A DNA stretch of 64,000 nt from Candidatus Koribacter versatilis Ellin345 (GCF_000014005.1 NC_008009.1:2480001-2544000); one strand, 5' to 3'; positions 34,108 to 43,214 are shown, counted from the first letter of the stretch. The notes: a model not told the origin generated them from the sequence alone. Made by a program: numbers and translations.

Positions 34108-35646
34108 CTATCCGAAGCTCTGCACCAACTCAATAATCGATCGCACCGCAATCCCCGACGGCCCTTTCGCGAGGAACGGCACCGCTTCTTCCTGCCAGGC
34201 AACGCCGGCGATGTCGAGGTGGATCCATGGGGTTTCGCCGACGAATTCTTTCAGGAACATTGCTGCCGTGATGGCGCCGCCGTAACGGCCGCCGGTGTTC
34301 TTGATGTCGGCGATGGGCGACTTGATGAGTTCTTTGTAGTCGTCGTCGATGGGCAGCCGCCACATCTTCTCGCCCGATTTCTTCAAGGCCTCGGCGAAGC
34401 GGTTGAAGTAGTCTTCGTCGTTGGCGAAGACACCGGCGTTGATGCCGCCGAGGGCGACCATGCAGGCGCCGGTGAGGGTGGCGGCGTCGATGAGATGAGT
34501 TGCGCCGAGTTGTTTGGCGTAGTGCAGGCCGTCGGCGAGGACGAGGCGGCCCTCAGCGTCGGTGTTGATGATCTCGATGGATTTGCCGCTCATCGCGATC
34601 TGGACATCGCCGGGCTTCTGCGCTTTGCCACTGGGCATGTTCTCGGCCGCGCAAACGACGCCGATCACGCGCACATTCGGCTTGAGCAGCGCGATGGCGC
34701 GCATAGCGCCGATCATCGCGGCACCGCCGGCCATGTCGTACTTCATCTTCTCCATGCCGTCGGCGGGCTTGATGGAGATGCCGCCGGTGTCGAAGGTAAT
34801 GCCTTTACCGACGAGACCGAGAACCGGCGATTGCGGCGCGCCTGCTGGCTCGTACTTCATCACGATCAGCGCGGGCGGTTCCTCGGAACCTTGCGAGACG
34901 CTCCAGAACGCGCCCATCTTCTTTTCGTGCAGGAAGTCGGTGCTGTAGACATCGCACTGGATGCCGACTTCTTCCGCCATCTTCTTGGCGCGCTGGCCGA
35001 GGATGGTTGGCGTCATGCGGTTGCCGGGCTCGTTGACGAGATCGCGAGTGAAGTTTTGCGACTCGCCGATGACATGGCCTTCCTTCATGGCCGCTTCAAG
35101 ATCGTTGGCGTGGCCATTGGCAGGGACGAGGATGGTGAGCTCGTCGAGTTCGTAGGTCTTGCGATCGGAGTGGTAATAGTTGTAATCCGGGTTGGCAACC
35201 ACCGCGCCTTCCGCAATCGCCTTCACCGCTTCAGGTAATCCGCCGCGTTCAAACATCAACGTGCTGGTCGTGGAGGGATCGGCGGCTCCGCCCCAGTTTT
35301 CGGGGGCAACGATGGCCGCGGACTTCACGCTCTTCTTCAGTGCGCGCACGGCGGCACCTGCAGCTTTGCGCAATTCGTACGACGTAAAGCTCTTGGCTTT
35401 GCCAACCCCCACGACGATCAAGCGCTTGGCCTTCACGCCCTCGGGCTTATGCAGAGTCGCGATCTCGAGCAGCTTGCCGGTGATCTCTTTTGAGGCGATG
35501 AGGTCGGCGGCAGCTTTCGCGAATGCGTCGGACTTGGCCTGGAGTTGCGGCTTGTTGTTGTCTTTGTCGCCGCCGTCAATGGCGAGCACGATGAGAGCGT
35601 CGGTTTCCAACTGCGCGGGATCGAGGGTCGAGAGATGGATTTTCAT
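34108..35646 (-). CDS. pepA: Leucyl aminopeptidase (M17)
   Basis: 512 residues. The C-terminal catalytic domain has the M17 signature NTDAEGRLVLADGLHYAKQL, the metal Lys and Asp of VGKGITFDTGGISIKPADGM, and NMPSGKAQKPGDV. The N-terminal domain carries LIVLAIDGGDKDNNK. A di-zinc cytoplasmic aminopeptidase that releases N-terminal Leu and other residues; some homologs also bind DNA. It is convergent with the TonB/ankyrin gene, stops 14 bp apart. No clear ribosome binding site is seen at 35646. Confidence 0.95.
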   Translation of the reverse strand: MKIHLSTLDPAQLETDALIVLAIDGGDKDNNKPQLQAKSDAFAKAAADLIASKEITGKLLEIATLHKPEGVKAKRLIVVGVGKAKSFTSYELRKAAGAAVRALKKSVKSAAIVAPENWGGAADPSTTSTLMFERGGLPEAVKAIAEGAVVANPDYNYYHSDRKTYELDELTILVPANGHANDLEAAMKEGHVIGESQNFTRDLVNEPGNRMTPTILGQRAKKMAEEVGIQCDVYSTDFLHEKKMGAFWSVSQGSEEPPALIVMKYEPAGAPQSPVLGLVGKGITFDTGGISIKPADGMEKMKYDMAGGAAMIGAMRAIALLKPNVRVIGVVCAAENMPSGKAQKPGDVQIAMSGKSIEIINTDAEGRLVLADGLHYAKQLGATHLIDAATLTGACMVALGGINAGVFANDEDYFNRFAEALKKSGEKMWRLPIDDDYKELIKSPIADIKNTGGRYGGAITAAMFLKEFVGETPWIHLDIAGVAWQEEAVPFLAKGPSGIAVRSIIELVQSFG

Positions 35647-35717
35647 GGTCTGATTGGTGAACCGTCTATTGTAAAGGGCGATGGTGAAGGGAATGAAGCG
35701 CGGGCGCGAAGAAGCAG

Positions 35718-36011
35718 CTAGTCGCGGCGGGTGCTCATACTGAGCATGAGCGCTGCAGCAATGCAGATGGTCCAGATTACCGCGAGGTTAATGCCAAACG
35801 AGGCCCAATCTTTGTGCACGCCCATAACGGCGTCGAAGGTATGCGACCAGATCGGGGCGTACCCAAGGCTCTCACGCAGGTTTGGGTCGTTGGGATGGAT
35901 CCGTTCCCACGGCATCCATACGCATGCGAGCAGGCTAAAAATGATACCGGCGCAAAGCGGGCACCAGATCGCCCATGATCCCTTGCTCTCATTGACGTTA
36001 GGTTGGCCCAC
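35718..36011 (-). CDS. Small two-TM membrane protein, hypothetical
   Basis: 97 residues from a GTG at 36011. Two hydrophobic segments (WAIWCPLCAGIIFSLLACVW and FGINLAVIWTICIAAALMLS) flank a polar loop (PWERIHPNDPNLRESLGYAP). No strong ribosome binding site and no recognised family; the hydrophobic layout supports a real protein. The start is uncertain. Confidence 0.55.
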   Translation of the reverse strand: MGQPNVNESKGSWAIWCPLCAGIIFSLLACVWMPWERIHPNDPNLRESLGYAPIWSHTFDAVMGVHKDWASFGINLAVIWTICIAAALMLSMSTRRD

Positions 36012-36134
36012 GGTACTAACATGAGGGGGATGTCACTAATGTTCTATCCCACCGCAGTGGGACAGGCAAGCTCGATGGTTACATAACCTTACAACATTAA
36101 AACGGTTTAACTCGTCTTGCGATATTCGGACTAA

Positions 36135-36554
36135 CTAGACCGTCAGGCGATCGCGAAACTTCCTGGTCACGTAACCCCCGATCCCATCGGCTTCCGGATG
36201 TTCGGCGACGAATTCCACAAAGTCGCTCGCGGGAATAAACGCTACAGCCGACTGCACCAGTACGGTCGCGCTGAACTGGTACACCGTTCCACTCATCACT
36301 CCCGGTACTCCGAGGATCGCCGTGCTGCAGGCCAGTTCAAAATCGTTCAGATTCTGGTCGCGGTGAGTGACTTTCACGCCGCCGCGGCAAACGATGTAGA
36401 CGCCGTTTGCCGGTTCTCCGGCGCGGTATAGAACCTCTCCCGGTTTACAGGTGCGGAACGTCGCGGCCGCCGCCAGGCGCTCGCGCGCATTGGTGCTTAT
36501 GTGGACCAAGCCCTCAACGTCTGCGGGGATACTCAATTGATCGGTCGAAAACAT
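36135..36554 (-). CDS. Stand-alone cyclic nucleotide-binding domain protein
   Basis: 139 residues. A Crp/Fnr-type cNMP-binding beta-barrel is visible: ATFRTCKPGEVLYRAGEPAN, GVYIVCRGGVKVTHRD, and ATVLVQSAVAFIPASDFVEF near the end of the barrel. The phosphate-binding cassette is divergent: no clear RxS in the usual place, so cNMP binding is doubtful. There is no C-terminal helix-turn-helix. GGGAG lies upstream of the ATG. It is probably a small sensory protein. Confidence 0.78.
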   Translation of the reverse strand: MFSTDQLSIPADVEGLVHISTNARERLAAAATFRTCKPGEVLYRAGEPANGVYIVCRGGVKVTHRDQNLNDFELACSTAILGVPGVMSGTVYQFSATVLVQSAVAFIPASDFVEFVAEHPEADGIGGYVTRKFRDRLTV

Positions 36555-36659
36555 CCGTGTGTCTCTCCCTAAGCAAGGAGAGTGTGAGCCAATTCATCGG
36601 TAGGCGATATACCGCGATGGTGTGAGTCCGTACCCCAAACAAGTGTGCCGCTACGGATG

Positions 36660-37187
36660 CTATTTCGGTTCAGGCTCTACCCGCTCGCGGAACTTGGTGA
36701 GCAGCCTCTGGGCCGATTCCACCACGTTATCCTGGCGTGTCTTGGCTTTCATGGCGCTCTTGGGTTGCTCGGTCGCGGACCAAAGCGCGGCCTTGCTGCG
36801 CGCGTCGTAAACGATCAGCGTAATCCGTGTGATTGTCAGCTCTTTCGAAGTCGTCATGGATTGTGCGGGTGCGCCAAGATGCTGGTCGGAGCTTGTGCCT
36901 GCAGAGACGCTCACGCCGTTACTCGAGCTTGGCGCCATGACTTCGATAATGATGTCGGCTTCTGTAGGGTCCTGGACGAGCTTGTAACGACCCCATCCTT
37001 CGACGCCGTCGCTGATGACGTTGTACGGGATTTCGCTTCCGCCGGCGTTCTTCAGGTAGGCCGTTTTGGCCGCGGCCAACCGCGCGCTGGGTGACAGTAC
37101 AGGAGCTTTCGACTCGGGAGCCTGCGCGATTGCGCTGGTGAATGCGAAGAGCAGTACGGCCATAGCGAGCAAGCTGCGGCGAACCAT
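36660..37187 (-). CDS. Secreted protein, possibly lipoprotein-like, hypothetical
   Basis: 175 residues from ATG 37187, which has GGGAGGA just upstream. The signal peptide is MVRRSLLAMAVLLFAFTSAIAQ. The mature part has YKLVQDPTEADIIIEVMAPS and ITRITLIVYDARSKAALWSA, recalling DUF4136-like exported domains of acidobacteria. No catalytic motif. Periplasmic location likely. Function unknown. Confidence 0.75.
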   Translation of the reverse strand: MVRRSLLAMAVLLFAFTSAIAQAPESKAPVLSPSARLAAAKTAYLKNAGGSEIPYNVISDGVEGWGRYKLVQDPTEADIIIEVMAPSSSNGVSVSAGTSSDQHLGAPAQSMTTSKELTITRITLIVYDARSKAALWSATEQPKSAMKAKTRQDNVVESAQRLLTKFRERVEPEPK

Positions 37188-37318
37188 CAATTCCTCCCGG
37201 CGATACCTAAACGCTGGCAAGGCGAGGCATCTCCCACAAGTGACTCATATCGATGACTTGCAGAACGAAACGATTCGAGGCAGCCTGCCTATTTCAGGAC
37301 GAATTCACGTCCAATACA

Positions 37319-37340
37319 AAACCCGGCGGTTAGCCGGGTT
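37319..37340 (-). terminator. Intrinsic terminator
   Basis: AACCCGGC, loop GGTTA, GCCGGGTT: an 8-bp stem. On the minus strand it runs into TTTTGTATT. It ends the PilZ-domain gene stopping at 37362. Confidence 0.7.
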
Positions 37341-37361
37341 GTTTGATAGCGAGGTTTGCAA

Positions 37362-38069
37362 CTACTGCACAGTGACTTCCGCCCACTCCAGGGGAGGATT
37401 GAGGCAAACCAATCCGGCGCGCGTGCCCTGGTCGGTCTTTTCCGTCCACACCACGCGGAAGAAGGACCCAATCGATCCGCGAAATACGGTGATGTAGTTG
37501 CCGCGATCCAGTTTCGCCGTGGACTGCACCTTCGCGCCCACAGAACTCAGGTCCAACGTCGATCCGGTGTAGAGCGAATTCTCGGTCTGGATCTCGATTG
37601 GCAACTTGATCATCATGCGTCGCGCACGCGCCGTCATCAGTGCCGATGCCCACGAGCGGTACTGGTCAATCTCTTCGGTCGAAGTCGCCGCTGTGCTCCG
37701 CGAAAGCAACACCGACATCAATTGCCGCGCCACGGCCTGCGGGTCGCCCATCAGCGACTGTCCATTGGTTACGTAAACGTTGCCGTCACCAAGTAGTGCG
37801 AAGGGAAGCTTGCTGCCTACTGCGAGTTGGCCGTTATCAAATTCCTTTATGTGGATGGCGTGTTCGTTGAGGTCGAGCGTCGCCATGAGTGTGCGCTTTA
37901 CCGACGGGTGTTCGATGAGTACGGAGTCACAGCTCAACATCTGGCAATCGAGTTGGCTGCGTGAATCCTGCATATAGTCGTTGATGGACCAAACGCGCGA
38001 TTCAACGGCGCACAACACATCGGCCCACAACTCACGGCAGCGGATTGCCAGGTTGGAATTGTCGTACAT
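37362..38069 (-). CDS. PilZ-domain protein with an uncharacterised N-terminal part
   Basis: 235 residues from ATG 38069 (G-rich stretch upstream). The C-terminal about 95 residues look like a PilZ domain (MMIKLPIEIQTENS, GSTLDLSSVGAKVQ with the DxSxxG motif, FRVVWTEKTDQGTRAGLVC). The c-di-GMP-binding RxxxR is poorly preserved: the region before the domain reads MTARARRMMIK. The N-terminal about 130 residues (MYDNSNLAIRCRELWADVLC, LNEHAIHIKEFDNGQLAVG) match nothing I recognise. Probably a c-di-GMP-linked or PilZ-fold regulator. Confidence 0.75.
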   Translation of the reverse strand: MYDNSNLAIRCRELWADVLCAVESRVWSINDYMQDSRSQLDCQMLSCDSVLIEHPSVKRTLMATLDLNEHAIHIKEFDNGQLAVGSKLPFALLGDGNVYVTNGQSLMGDPQAVARQLMSVLLSRSTAATSTEEIDQYRSWASALMTARARRMMIKLPIEIQTENSLYTGSTLDLSSVGAKVQSTAKLDRGNYITVFRGSIGSFFRVVWTEKTDQGTRAGLVCLNPPLEWAEVTVQ

Positions 38070-38197
38070 CTTTCGACCCCCGTAGGCCCGAAAACACAGA
38101 AGACCTCGCGTGGATTGTACCTCCCCGCCGCTCAAAAGGGGTGAAAACGTACCAAAGCAGTATCGGAATTTGTGGATATAAGGTCCGCAACGGAAAA

Positions 38198-38218
38198 AGC
38201 CCGGCACGTGGCCGGGCT
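38198..38218 (-). terminator. Intrinsic terminator
   Basis: AGCCCGGC, loop ACGTG, GCCGGGCT: an 8-bp stem, followed on the minus strand by TTTTCCG. It ends the DUF1236-like gene stopping at 38238. Confidence 0.75.
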
Positions 38219-38237
38219 GGTTGATAAGGAATGTAGC

Positions 38238-38885
38238 TTAGAACAGATCGATTACGTCCACGACGAAGAACGTACTCGGGTCGTATACCAGCACGTAACC
38301 GTCAACGTAACCGTACTGGAAGCCTTCTGGAGCGGGGCCGAGATATCCGACCATTTCCACCGGAACCGGCTCAATGCGGGTCTGGACCGCCACTGGAATT
38401 ACTTCCTGGCGGACAATCGTCACATTGCGCGTGTGCGTGGTGGTTACGTTCTTGTAGTGTTCGCGCAGCTTCTCGCGGGCATCGCCCTTGAACTGATAGT
38501 GGGCGCTGCGATCGTGTTCGCTGACTTCCTTCTTGTCACCTTCGCGTTTTTCACCTTCGCGCTTCGCCTGGTCCTGGTCCGACTGCGGCATCTTCGCCTT
38601 GTCGGCATCACGCTTTTTGTCGGCGTCAGTCTTGGCTTCCGGCTTAGCTTCGGGGTTGCGGACACCAGGTTCCTGGTCGGACTGCGGCAGCTTCGACTCG
38701 CGCGCGTCGTTCTTATCGCGCTTCTCGTCGACCTTTGCCTTGTCAGGCGTGGCGGCCTTGGCCTTAGGCGCCGGTGCCTTCTCTTCAGTAGTCTTCGGGG
38801 TTTCGTCCTGCTTCTCTGGCTGTTGAGCGATGGCAGGAATTGCCAGCGCCGCGGCTAACGTGAGTGCTACGAAATGGAACTTCAT
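38238..38885 (-). CDS. Secreted, highly charged protein with DUF1236-like C-terminus
   Basis: 215 residues from ATG 38885 (GGAGGG upstream). Signal peptide MKFHFVALTLAAALAIPAIAQ, then about 110 residues of Lys/Glu/Asp/Ala-rich low-complexity sequence with two SKLPQSDQE/AKMPQSDQD repeats. A C-terminal domain follows (RQEVIPVAVQTRIEPVPVEM, FQYGYVDGYVLVYDPSTFFV) resembling DUF1236. Probably periplasmic or surface-exposed, with an extended charged linker. Function unknown. Confidence 0.75.
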   Translation of the reverse strand: MKFHFVALTLAAALAIPAIAQQPEKQDETPKTTEEKAPAPKAKAATPDKAKVDEKRDKNDARESKLPQSDQEPGVRNPEAKPEAKTDADKKRDADKAKMPQSDQDQAKREGEKREGDKKEVSEHDRSAHYQFKGDAREKLREHYKNVTTTHTRNVTIVRQEVIPVAVQTRIEPVPVEMVGYLGPAPEGFQYGYVDGYVLVYDPSTFFVVDVIDLF

Positions 38886-39050
38886 GTTTCGGTTTCCCTC
38901 CCTGAGAAAATCGGAACAGAAGTGACGTACCAAGATAGATGCAGGCTCTTTCGTGCGTGCTGTGCCGCATATCAGTGGGGAATTTGCACTGAGGAAGGGC
39001 AACCTGCTCACCTCGGAGCAGAGCGGCTGAAGCTTGTTTGGATGGCCTGC

Positions 39051-39410
39051 TTGTATCACGGCAGCGCTATCTGCGTTTCCACGCTTTGTATCAGGGCAGC
39101 GCGATCCGCGTTTGCGCGCTTTTGTATCAGGGCAGGGCGATCCGCGTTTGCACGCGTTGTATCAGGGGCAGCGCGATCCGCGTTCGCACGCCCTGAGTCA
39201 GGGCAGCGCCGACCCACGTTTGCACGCTTTGTATCAGGGGCAGCGCGATCCGCGTTCGCACGCTCTGAGTCAGGGCAGCGCCGACCCACGTTTGCGCGCT
39301 TTGTATCAGGGCAGCGCGATCCGCCGTTCGCACGCTCTGAGTCAGGGCAGCGCCGACCCACGTTTGCGCGCTTTGTATCAGGGCAGCGCTTCAGCGCTGC
39401 CGAAAAGCGC
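39051..39410. repeat. Tandem minisatellite of 35-36 bp units, about 9.5 copies
   Basis: Units begin TTGTATCAGGGCAGCGCGAT or, alternating in the second half, CTGAGTCAGGGCAGCGCCGA, making a 72-bp higher-order repeat from about 39158. The last, incomplete unit ends in the hairpin GGCAGCGCTTCAGCGCTGCC (39390-39409). The period of 36 leaves several frames open, but none has a start, ribosome binding site or signal that would make it a convincing gene. No unique spacers, so it is not CRISPR. It fills the gap between the DUF1236-like gene and murA. Confidence 0.85.
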
Positions 39411-39422
39411 CCCAAAAGAAAA

Positions 39423-39438
39423 AGGGGCTTTAGCCCCT
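39423..39438 (-). terminator. Intrinsic terminator of murA
   Basis: AGGGGC, loop TTTA, GCCCCT. On the minus strand it is followed by TTTTTCTTTT. It sits 8 bp from the murA stop and next to the tandem repeat array. Confidence 0.7.
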
Positions 39439-39445
39439 GCGACGC

Positions 39446-40747
39446 TTAACTCACCGCCACCGGCGACGCTTTCTTCGGAAACAATTCCCCGATGCGCTTG
39501 ATCTCCGCCCCGAGACCGCGCAACTTTTCTTCGATGTGCTCGTAGCCGCGATCAATGTGATACACGCGATCAATGATCGTCTCGCCCTCCGCGACAAGCG
39601 CCGCCAGCACCAGTGACGCCGAAGCTCGCAGATCGCTGGCCAGCACAGCCGCGCCACTCAACGGCGTCTTGCCACGGACAATCGCTCGCCGGCCTTCGAT
39701 CTTGATGTTCGCGCCCATGCGCACCAGTTCCTGCGCGTGCATGAAGCGGTTCTCGAATATGTTCTCGACCACCACCGATGCTCCCTCGCACTGCGTCGCC
39801 AGCGCCATGTATTGCGCCTGCATGTCGGTAGGGAAGCCGGGGTATTCTTCTGTGCTCGCGTCGCCCGGCTTCAGCGTACCCTCGCTCATCACCCGGACGG
39901 AATCGCCATTGCTGCGAATCTTCACGCCGTTTTCTTCGAGCTTGGCCAACAGCGCGCCGAGGTGCGATGGATCGCAGTTCTGCACCATCAAGTCCCCGCC
40001 CGTAAGCGCGCCGGCAATGATGAATGTGCCGGCCTCAATGCGATCGGGAATGATGCGGTGCTTCGCTCCATGGAGTTTTTCAACGCCGGTGATCTTCAGC
40101 GTCGACGTTCCAATGCCCTCGATCTTCGCGCCCATCTTTACCAGCAGGTGTGCGAGGTCCGTGACTTCGGGTTCGCGGGCGCAGTTCTCCATCACCGTCT
40201 CGCCGTCGGCGAGCGTCGCCGCCATCAGCAGGTCTTCCGTGCCTGTCACGGTGATTTTTTCGAAGACGATGTGGTTGCCCTTGAGGCGCGTGGCCTTCGC
40301 CTTGATGTAACCGTGCTCCTGCGTGATCTCGGCGCCGAGCTTCTCCAGCCCTTTGATGTGAAGATCGATGGGGCGCGCCCCAATCGCGCATCCGCCGGGC
40401 AAGGAAACGCGTGCCTCGCCGGTGCGAGCTACGAGCGGCCCGAGCACCAGCGTCGAGGCGCGCATGGTTTTCACCAGCTCGTAGGAAGCCTCAGGGTTGA
40501 CGAGATTGCGGCAGCAAAGCGTGGTGCGGTGATGCGCGCGTCCATAGCCCAGTTCGACTTCCGCGCCCATCGCTTGCAGCAGATTGCGCTCGGTGATGAT
40601 GTCGCGTACCTGCGGAATATTTTCGAGGATGACGGGTTCTTCAGTAAGCAGGGCAGCCGCCATCGCGGGCAGGGCTGCGTTTTTCGCGCCACTTACACGC
40701 ACATTGCCAAGCAGCGGAGTCCCGCCGCGAATTACGAACTTATCCAT
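39446..40747 (-). CDS. murA: UDP-N-acetylglucosamine 1-carboxyvinyltransferase
   Basis: 433 residues, EPSP synthase fold. SGAKNAALPAMAAAL (Lys 22) binds UDP-GlcNAc. The catalytic Cys 120 is in SLPGGCAIGARPIDLH, the Cys form that is fosfomycin-sensitive. DMQAQYMALATQCEGASVV lies in the C-terminal domain. First committed step of peptidoglycan synthesis, in the cytoplasm. A monocistronic unit, divergent from the Gly-rich exported protein gene. Confidence 0.95.
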   Translation of the reverse strand: MDKFVIRGGTPLLGNVRVSGAKNAALPAMAAALLTEEPVILENIPQVRDIITERNLLQAMGAEVELGYGRAHHRTTLCCRNLVNPEASYELVKTMRASTLVLGPLVARTGEARVSLPGGCAIGARPIDLHIKGLEKLGAEITQEHGYIKAKATRLKGNHIVFEKITVTGTEDLLMAATLADGETVMENCAREPEVTDLAHLLVKMGAKIEGIGTSTLKITGVEKLHGAKHRIIPDRIEAGTFIIAGALTGGDLMVQNCDPSHLGALLAKLEENGVKIRSNGDSVRVMSEGTLKPGDASTEEYPGFPTDMQAQYMALATQCEGASVVVENIFENRFMHAQELVRMGANIKIEGRRAIVRGKTPLSGAAVLASDLRASASLVLAALVAEGETIIDRVYHIDRGYEHIEEKLRGLGAEIKRIGELFPKKASPVAVS

Positions 40748-40927
40748 TGATAAAAACCGGGTCCCGGAGTGCCGGAGCAGCTCTCATTGTAATTGTTAAT
40801 TTGACGTCAGCCTTCTCAGAGCGGCACTTTTGGACTACACTCTTGCCACTTTGTAGCAGCGCTCTCCGAAGCATTCGGCCCCCCTAATCGCCTCCGGCCC
40901 TGAAAATTTCATCCTTGAGGGAGAACC

Positions 40928-43213
40928 ATGCGCAGGCATTTGCTCGCCGTTTTTTCCATTCTTGCTTTGCTGGCAGTTGGCCAAACTCAACAGTCCAGCC
41001 AAACGCCTTCTCCAATCGTTACCGTACCCAAGCTGATCCGTTTCTCCGGCCAACTGGAAAACAACGCCGCCGGAACCGTCGGGATCACGTTCACCCTGCA
41101 CAAAGGGCAGCACGACAGCGATTCGCTCTGGATCGAAACTCAGAACGTGAAACTCGACAGCAGCGGGAAGTACACCGTCCTGCTCGGCGCAACCAAGGCG
41201 GATGGTGTCCCGATGGATCTGTTTACCAGCGGCGAAGCGCAGTGGCTGGGCATTCGCATTGAGGGTCAACCGGAGCAGCGCGTCCTGCTGGTGAGCGTGC
41301 CCTACGCCATGAAGGCCGCTGAAGCCGAGACGCTCGCCGGCCACAGCGCCGCCGAGTTCGTTACCTCCGACAAACTGGCGGTCGCAGTCCGCCAGGAAGT
41401 GAAACAGCAGGCCACCGGAATTGCAGGTAGCAAGGACGCGACCACAAAGGCCAAAGACAACGTGGTTAACTCGGGCGCGACGAACTTTTCGGCTAGCACG
41501 AGCAACCAGGTTGTTCTCGTCACCCAGAGCGGAACCGGTTCGGCATTGATTGCGAATACAACTTCGGCCAATGGCGTCCTGGGCACCGCGACAACGACAT
41601 CTGGCTACGGCGTGACCGGTTCCAATAGTGCCGCGTCTGGCGCCGCCATCGGCGTGCGTGGAACGACCGTCGCTGACAACGGAATCTCCGTGTACGGCAG
41701 TGCGAGCGGCACTGCCGGAAGCGCCACGGGAGTTAAGGGAATCACCGCCGCACCCGCAGGGTATGGCGTATTCGGTCAGAACACCTCGACCACCGGCCCC
41801 GCGGTCGGCTTCCGTGGGACCACAGCTTCGACGAGCGGAATTGGCATCTACGGCACGGCCACGGCGGCGACCGGAGCATCGATCGGATTGCGCGTATCGG
41901 TGGCCAGCCCGTCCGGCACGGCGGCAGTTTTGCAAAATACAGGTAGCGGCAAACTGATCAGCGCTCAATCGAGCTTGAGTAATACGGAAGTCTTTGGCGT
42001 GGATGGCAGCGGAGGGTTGACAGCATCTGGTGGTGCATACATCACGAATTCGACCGCGGGGAGCACCGGATTGAGGACCTCCGGCGGTGCAAACTCCGCG
42101 AGCGGGGGAAGCGGTGGATACGGCATCATCGGCTACGGCGGCAATGCCACATCCGGAAGCGGCGGCTACGGTGGGGAATTCGGGGGCGGCAGCGGCTCTG
42201 ATGGTGCATCCGGGATATATGCCATCGGCGGCGGCGGAACCGGAGCCTCCGGTTACGGTGGCGACGGCGGCACGTTCTTCGCCGGTACCTCCAGCTATAG
42301 CGCTAGCGGCGAGGGCGTTTACGCACAGGGAGGCAGTTCCAATCCCTCCGACAACCACAGTTCAGCCGGATACGCATTCAATGGCTACGGCGGACAGGCT
42401 AACGGCTTGTCGCTCGAAGGGCTCGGGGGAGGGGGCGGAGTGGGCGGTACCGGCGGCGGTTCTTCGCATCCCGGCGGACATGGCGGCGCTGGCGCCTACC
42501 TCACGGGCGGATCGGTCAGTGCGGCAACAGGATCGAACAGTGCCGGCCCTGGCGTTATTGCCCAAGGTGGTTACGCTACCGCAGGCACCGCGGGAGATGG
42601 CATTGATGCCTATCCGGGCACGGGTACTTACAAGGGATACGCCGGAAACTTCCATGGCGACATCAACGTCGACGGCAAGATCTTGGCCGGAACCAAAGAC
42701 TTCAAGATTGACCATCCGCTCGACCCGGCAAACAAATATCTCTACCACGCCTCGGTCGAATCCTCGGAGATGATCAACGTCTACAGCGGCAACGTCACCA
42801 CCGACGCCACCGGCGAAGCGATTGTGCATTTGCCCAAATGGTTCGAGGCCGTGAATGGCGACTTCCGCTATCAACTCACACCCATCGGGCAGTTCGCGCA
42901 GGTGATCGTCGCGACTGAAATTTCCAACGCGCAGTTCCGCATCAAGACGGACAAGCCCAACGTGAAAGTATCGTGGCAAGTGACCGGCGTACGTCACGAT
43001 GCCTTCGCGAAGGCGAATCCTCTGAACGTCGAAGAGGACAAACCGGAGCAGGAGCGCGGCTACTACATCCACCCCGAATACTATGGCGCTTCGAATGAAA
43101 AGCAGATCGAAAACGCGCGCCATCCGAATCGCAACGTGATGGCCCCGCGACCGCGCCGCGATCCGCAGCAGCATCCAGTACCTGCAAACCTGGCCGTCAC
43201 CAAGTCCGAATAA
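40928..43213 (+). CDS. Large exported Gly-rich repetitive surface protein
   Basis: 761 residues. Signal peptide MRRHLLAVFSILALLAVGQT. The N-terminal domain (about 30-140) includes LIRFSGQLENNAAGTVGITF and GQPEQRVLLVSVPYAMKAAE, a recurrent head domain of acidobacterial exported proteins. Residues about 170-350 are TTSANGVLGTATTTSGYGVT-like repeats. Residues about 380-560 are very Gly/Ser-rich (GGYGIIGYGGNATSGSGGYG). A conserved C-terminal domain (about 600-720) has YLYHASVESSEMINVYSGNV. Probably a fibrous or tail-fibre-like surface protein. ATG has GGGAG upstream; a long stem-loop terminator follows. Confidence 0.8.
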   Translation: MRRHLLAVFSILALLAVGQTQQSSQTPSPIVTVPKLIRFSGQLENNAAGTVGITFTLHKGQHDSDSLWIETQNVKLDSSGKYTVLLGATKADGVPMDLFTSGEAQWLGIRIEGQPEQRVLLVSVPYAMKAAEAETLAGHSAAEFVTSDKLAVAVRQEVKQQATGIAGSKDATTKAKDNVVNSGATNFSASTSNQVVLVTQSGTGSALIANTTSANGVLGTATTTSGYGVTGSNSAASGAAIGVRGTTVADNGISVYGSASGTAGSATGVKGITAAPAGYGVFGQNTSTTGPAVGFRGTTASTSGIGIYGTATAATGASIGLRVSVASPSGTAAVLQNTGSGKLISAQSSLSNTEVFGVDGSGGLTASGGAYITNSTAGSTGLRTSGGANSASGGSGGYGIIGYGGNATSGSGGYGGEFGGGSGSDGASGIYAIGGGGTGASGYGGDGGTFFAGTSSYSASGEGVYAQGGSSNPSDNHSSAGYAFNGYGGQANGLSLEGLGGGGGVGGTGGGSSHPGGHGGAGAYLTGGSVSAATGSNSAGPGVIAQGGYATAGTAGDGIDAYPGTGTYKGYAGNFHGDINVDGKILAGTKDFKIDHPLDPANKYLYHASVESSEMINVYSGNVTTDATGEAIVHLPKWFEAVNGDFRYQLTPIGQFAQVIVATEISNAQFRIKTDKPNVKVSWQVTGVRHDAFAKANPLNVEEDKPEQERGYYIHPEYYGASNEKQIENARHPNRNVMAPRPRRDPQQHPVPANLAVTKSE

Positions 43214-43214
43214 A

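Noticed and set aside
39051-39410. CRISPR array
   Set aside because: Units are contiguous with no unique spacers, and no cas genes are nearby; the pattern is a minisatellite.
38874-39501. Repeat-encoded proteins (24-residue repeats in two plus-strand frames and one minus-strand frame)
   Set aside because: Open frames follow automatically from a stop-free 36-bp unit. No ribosome binding site, signal peptide or unique domain supports translation.
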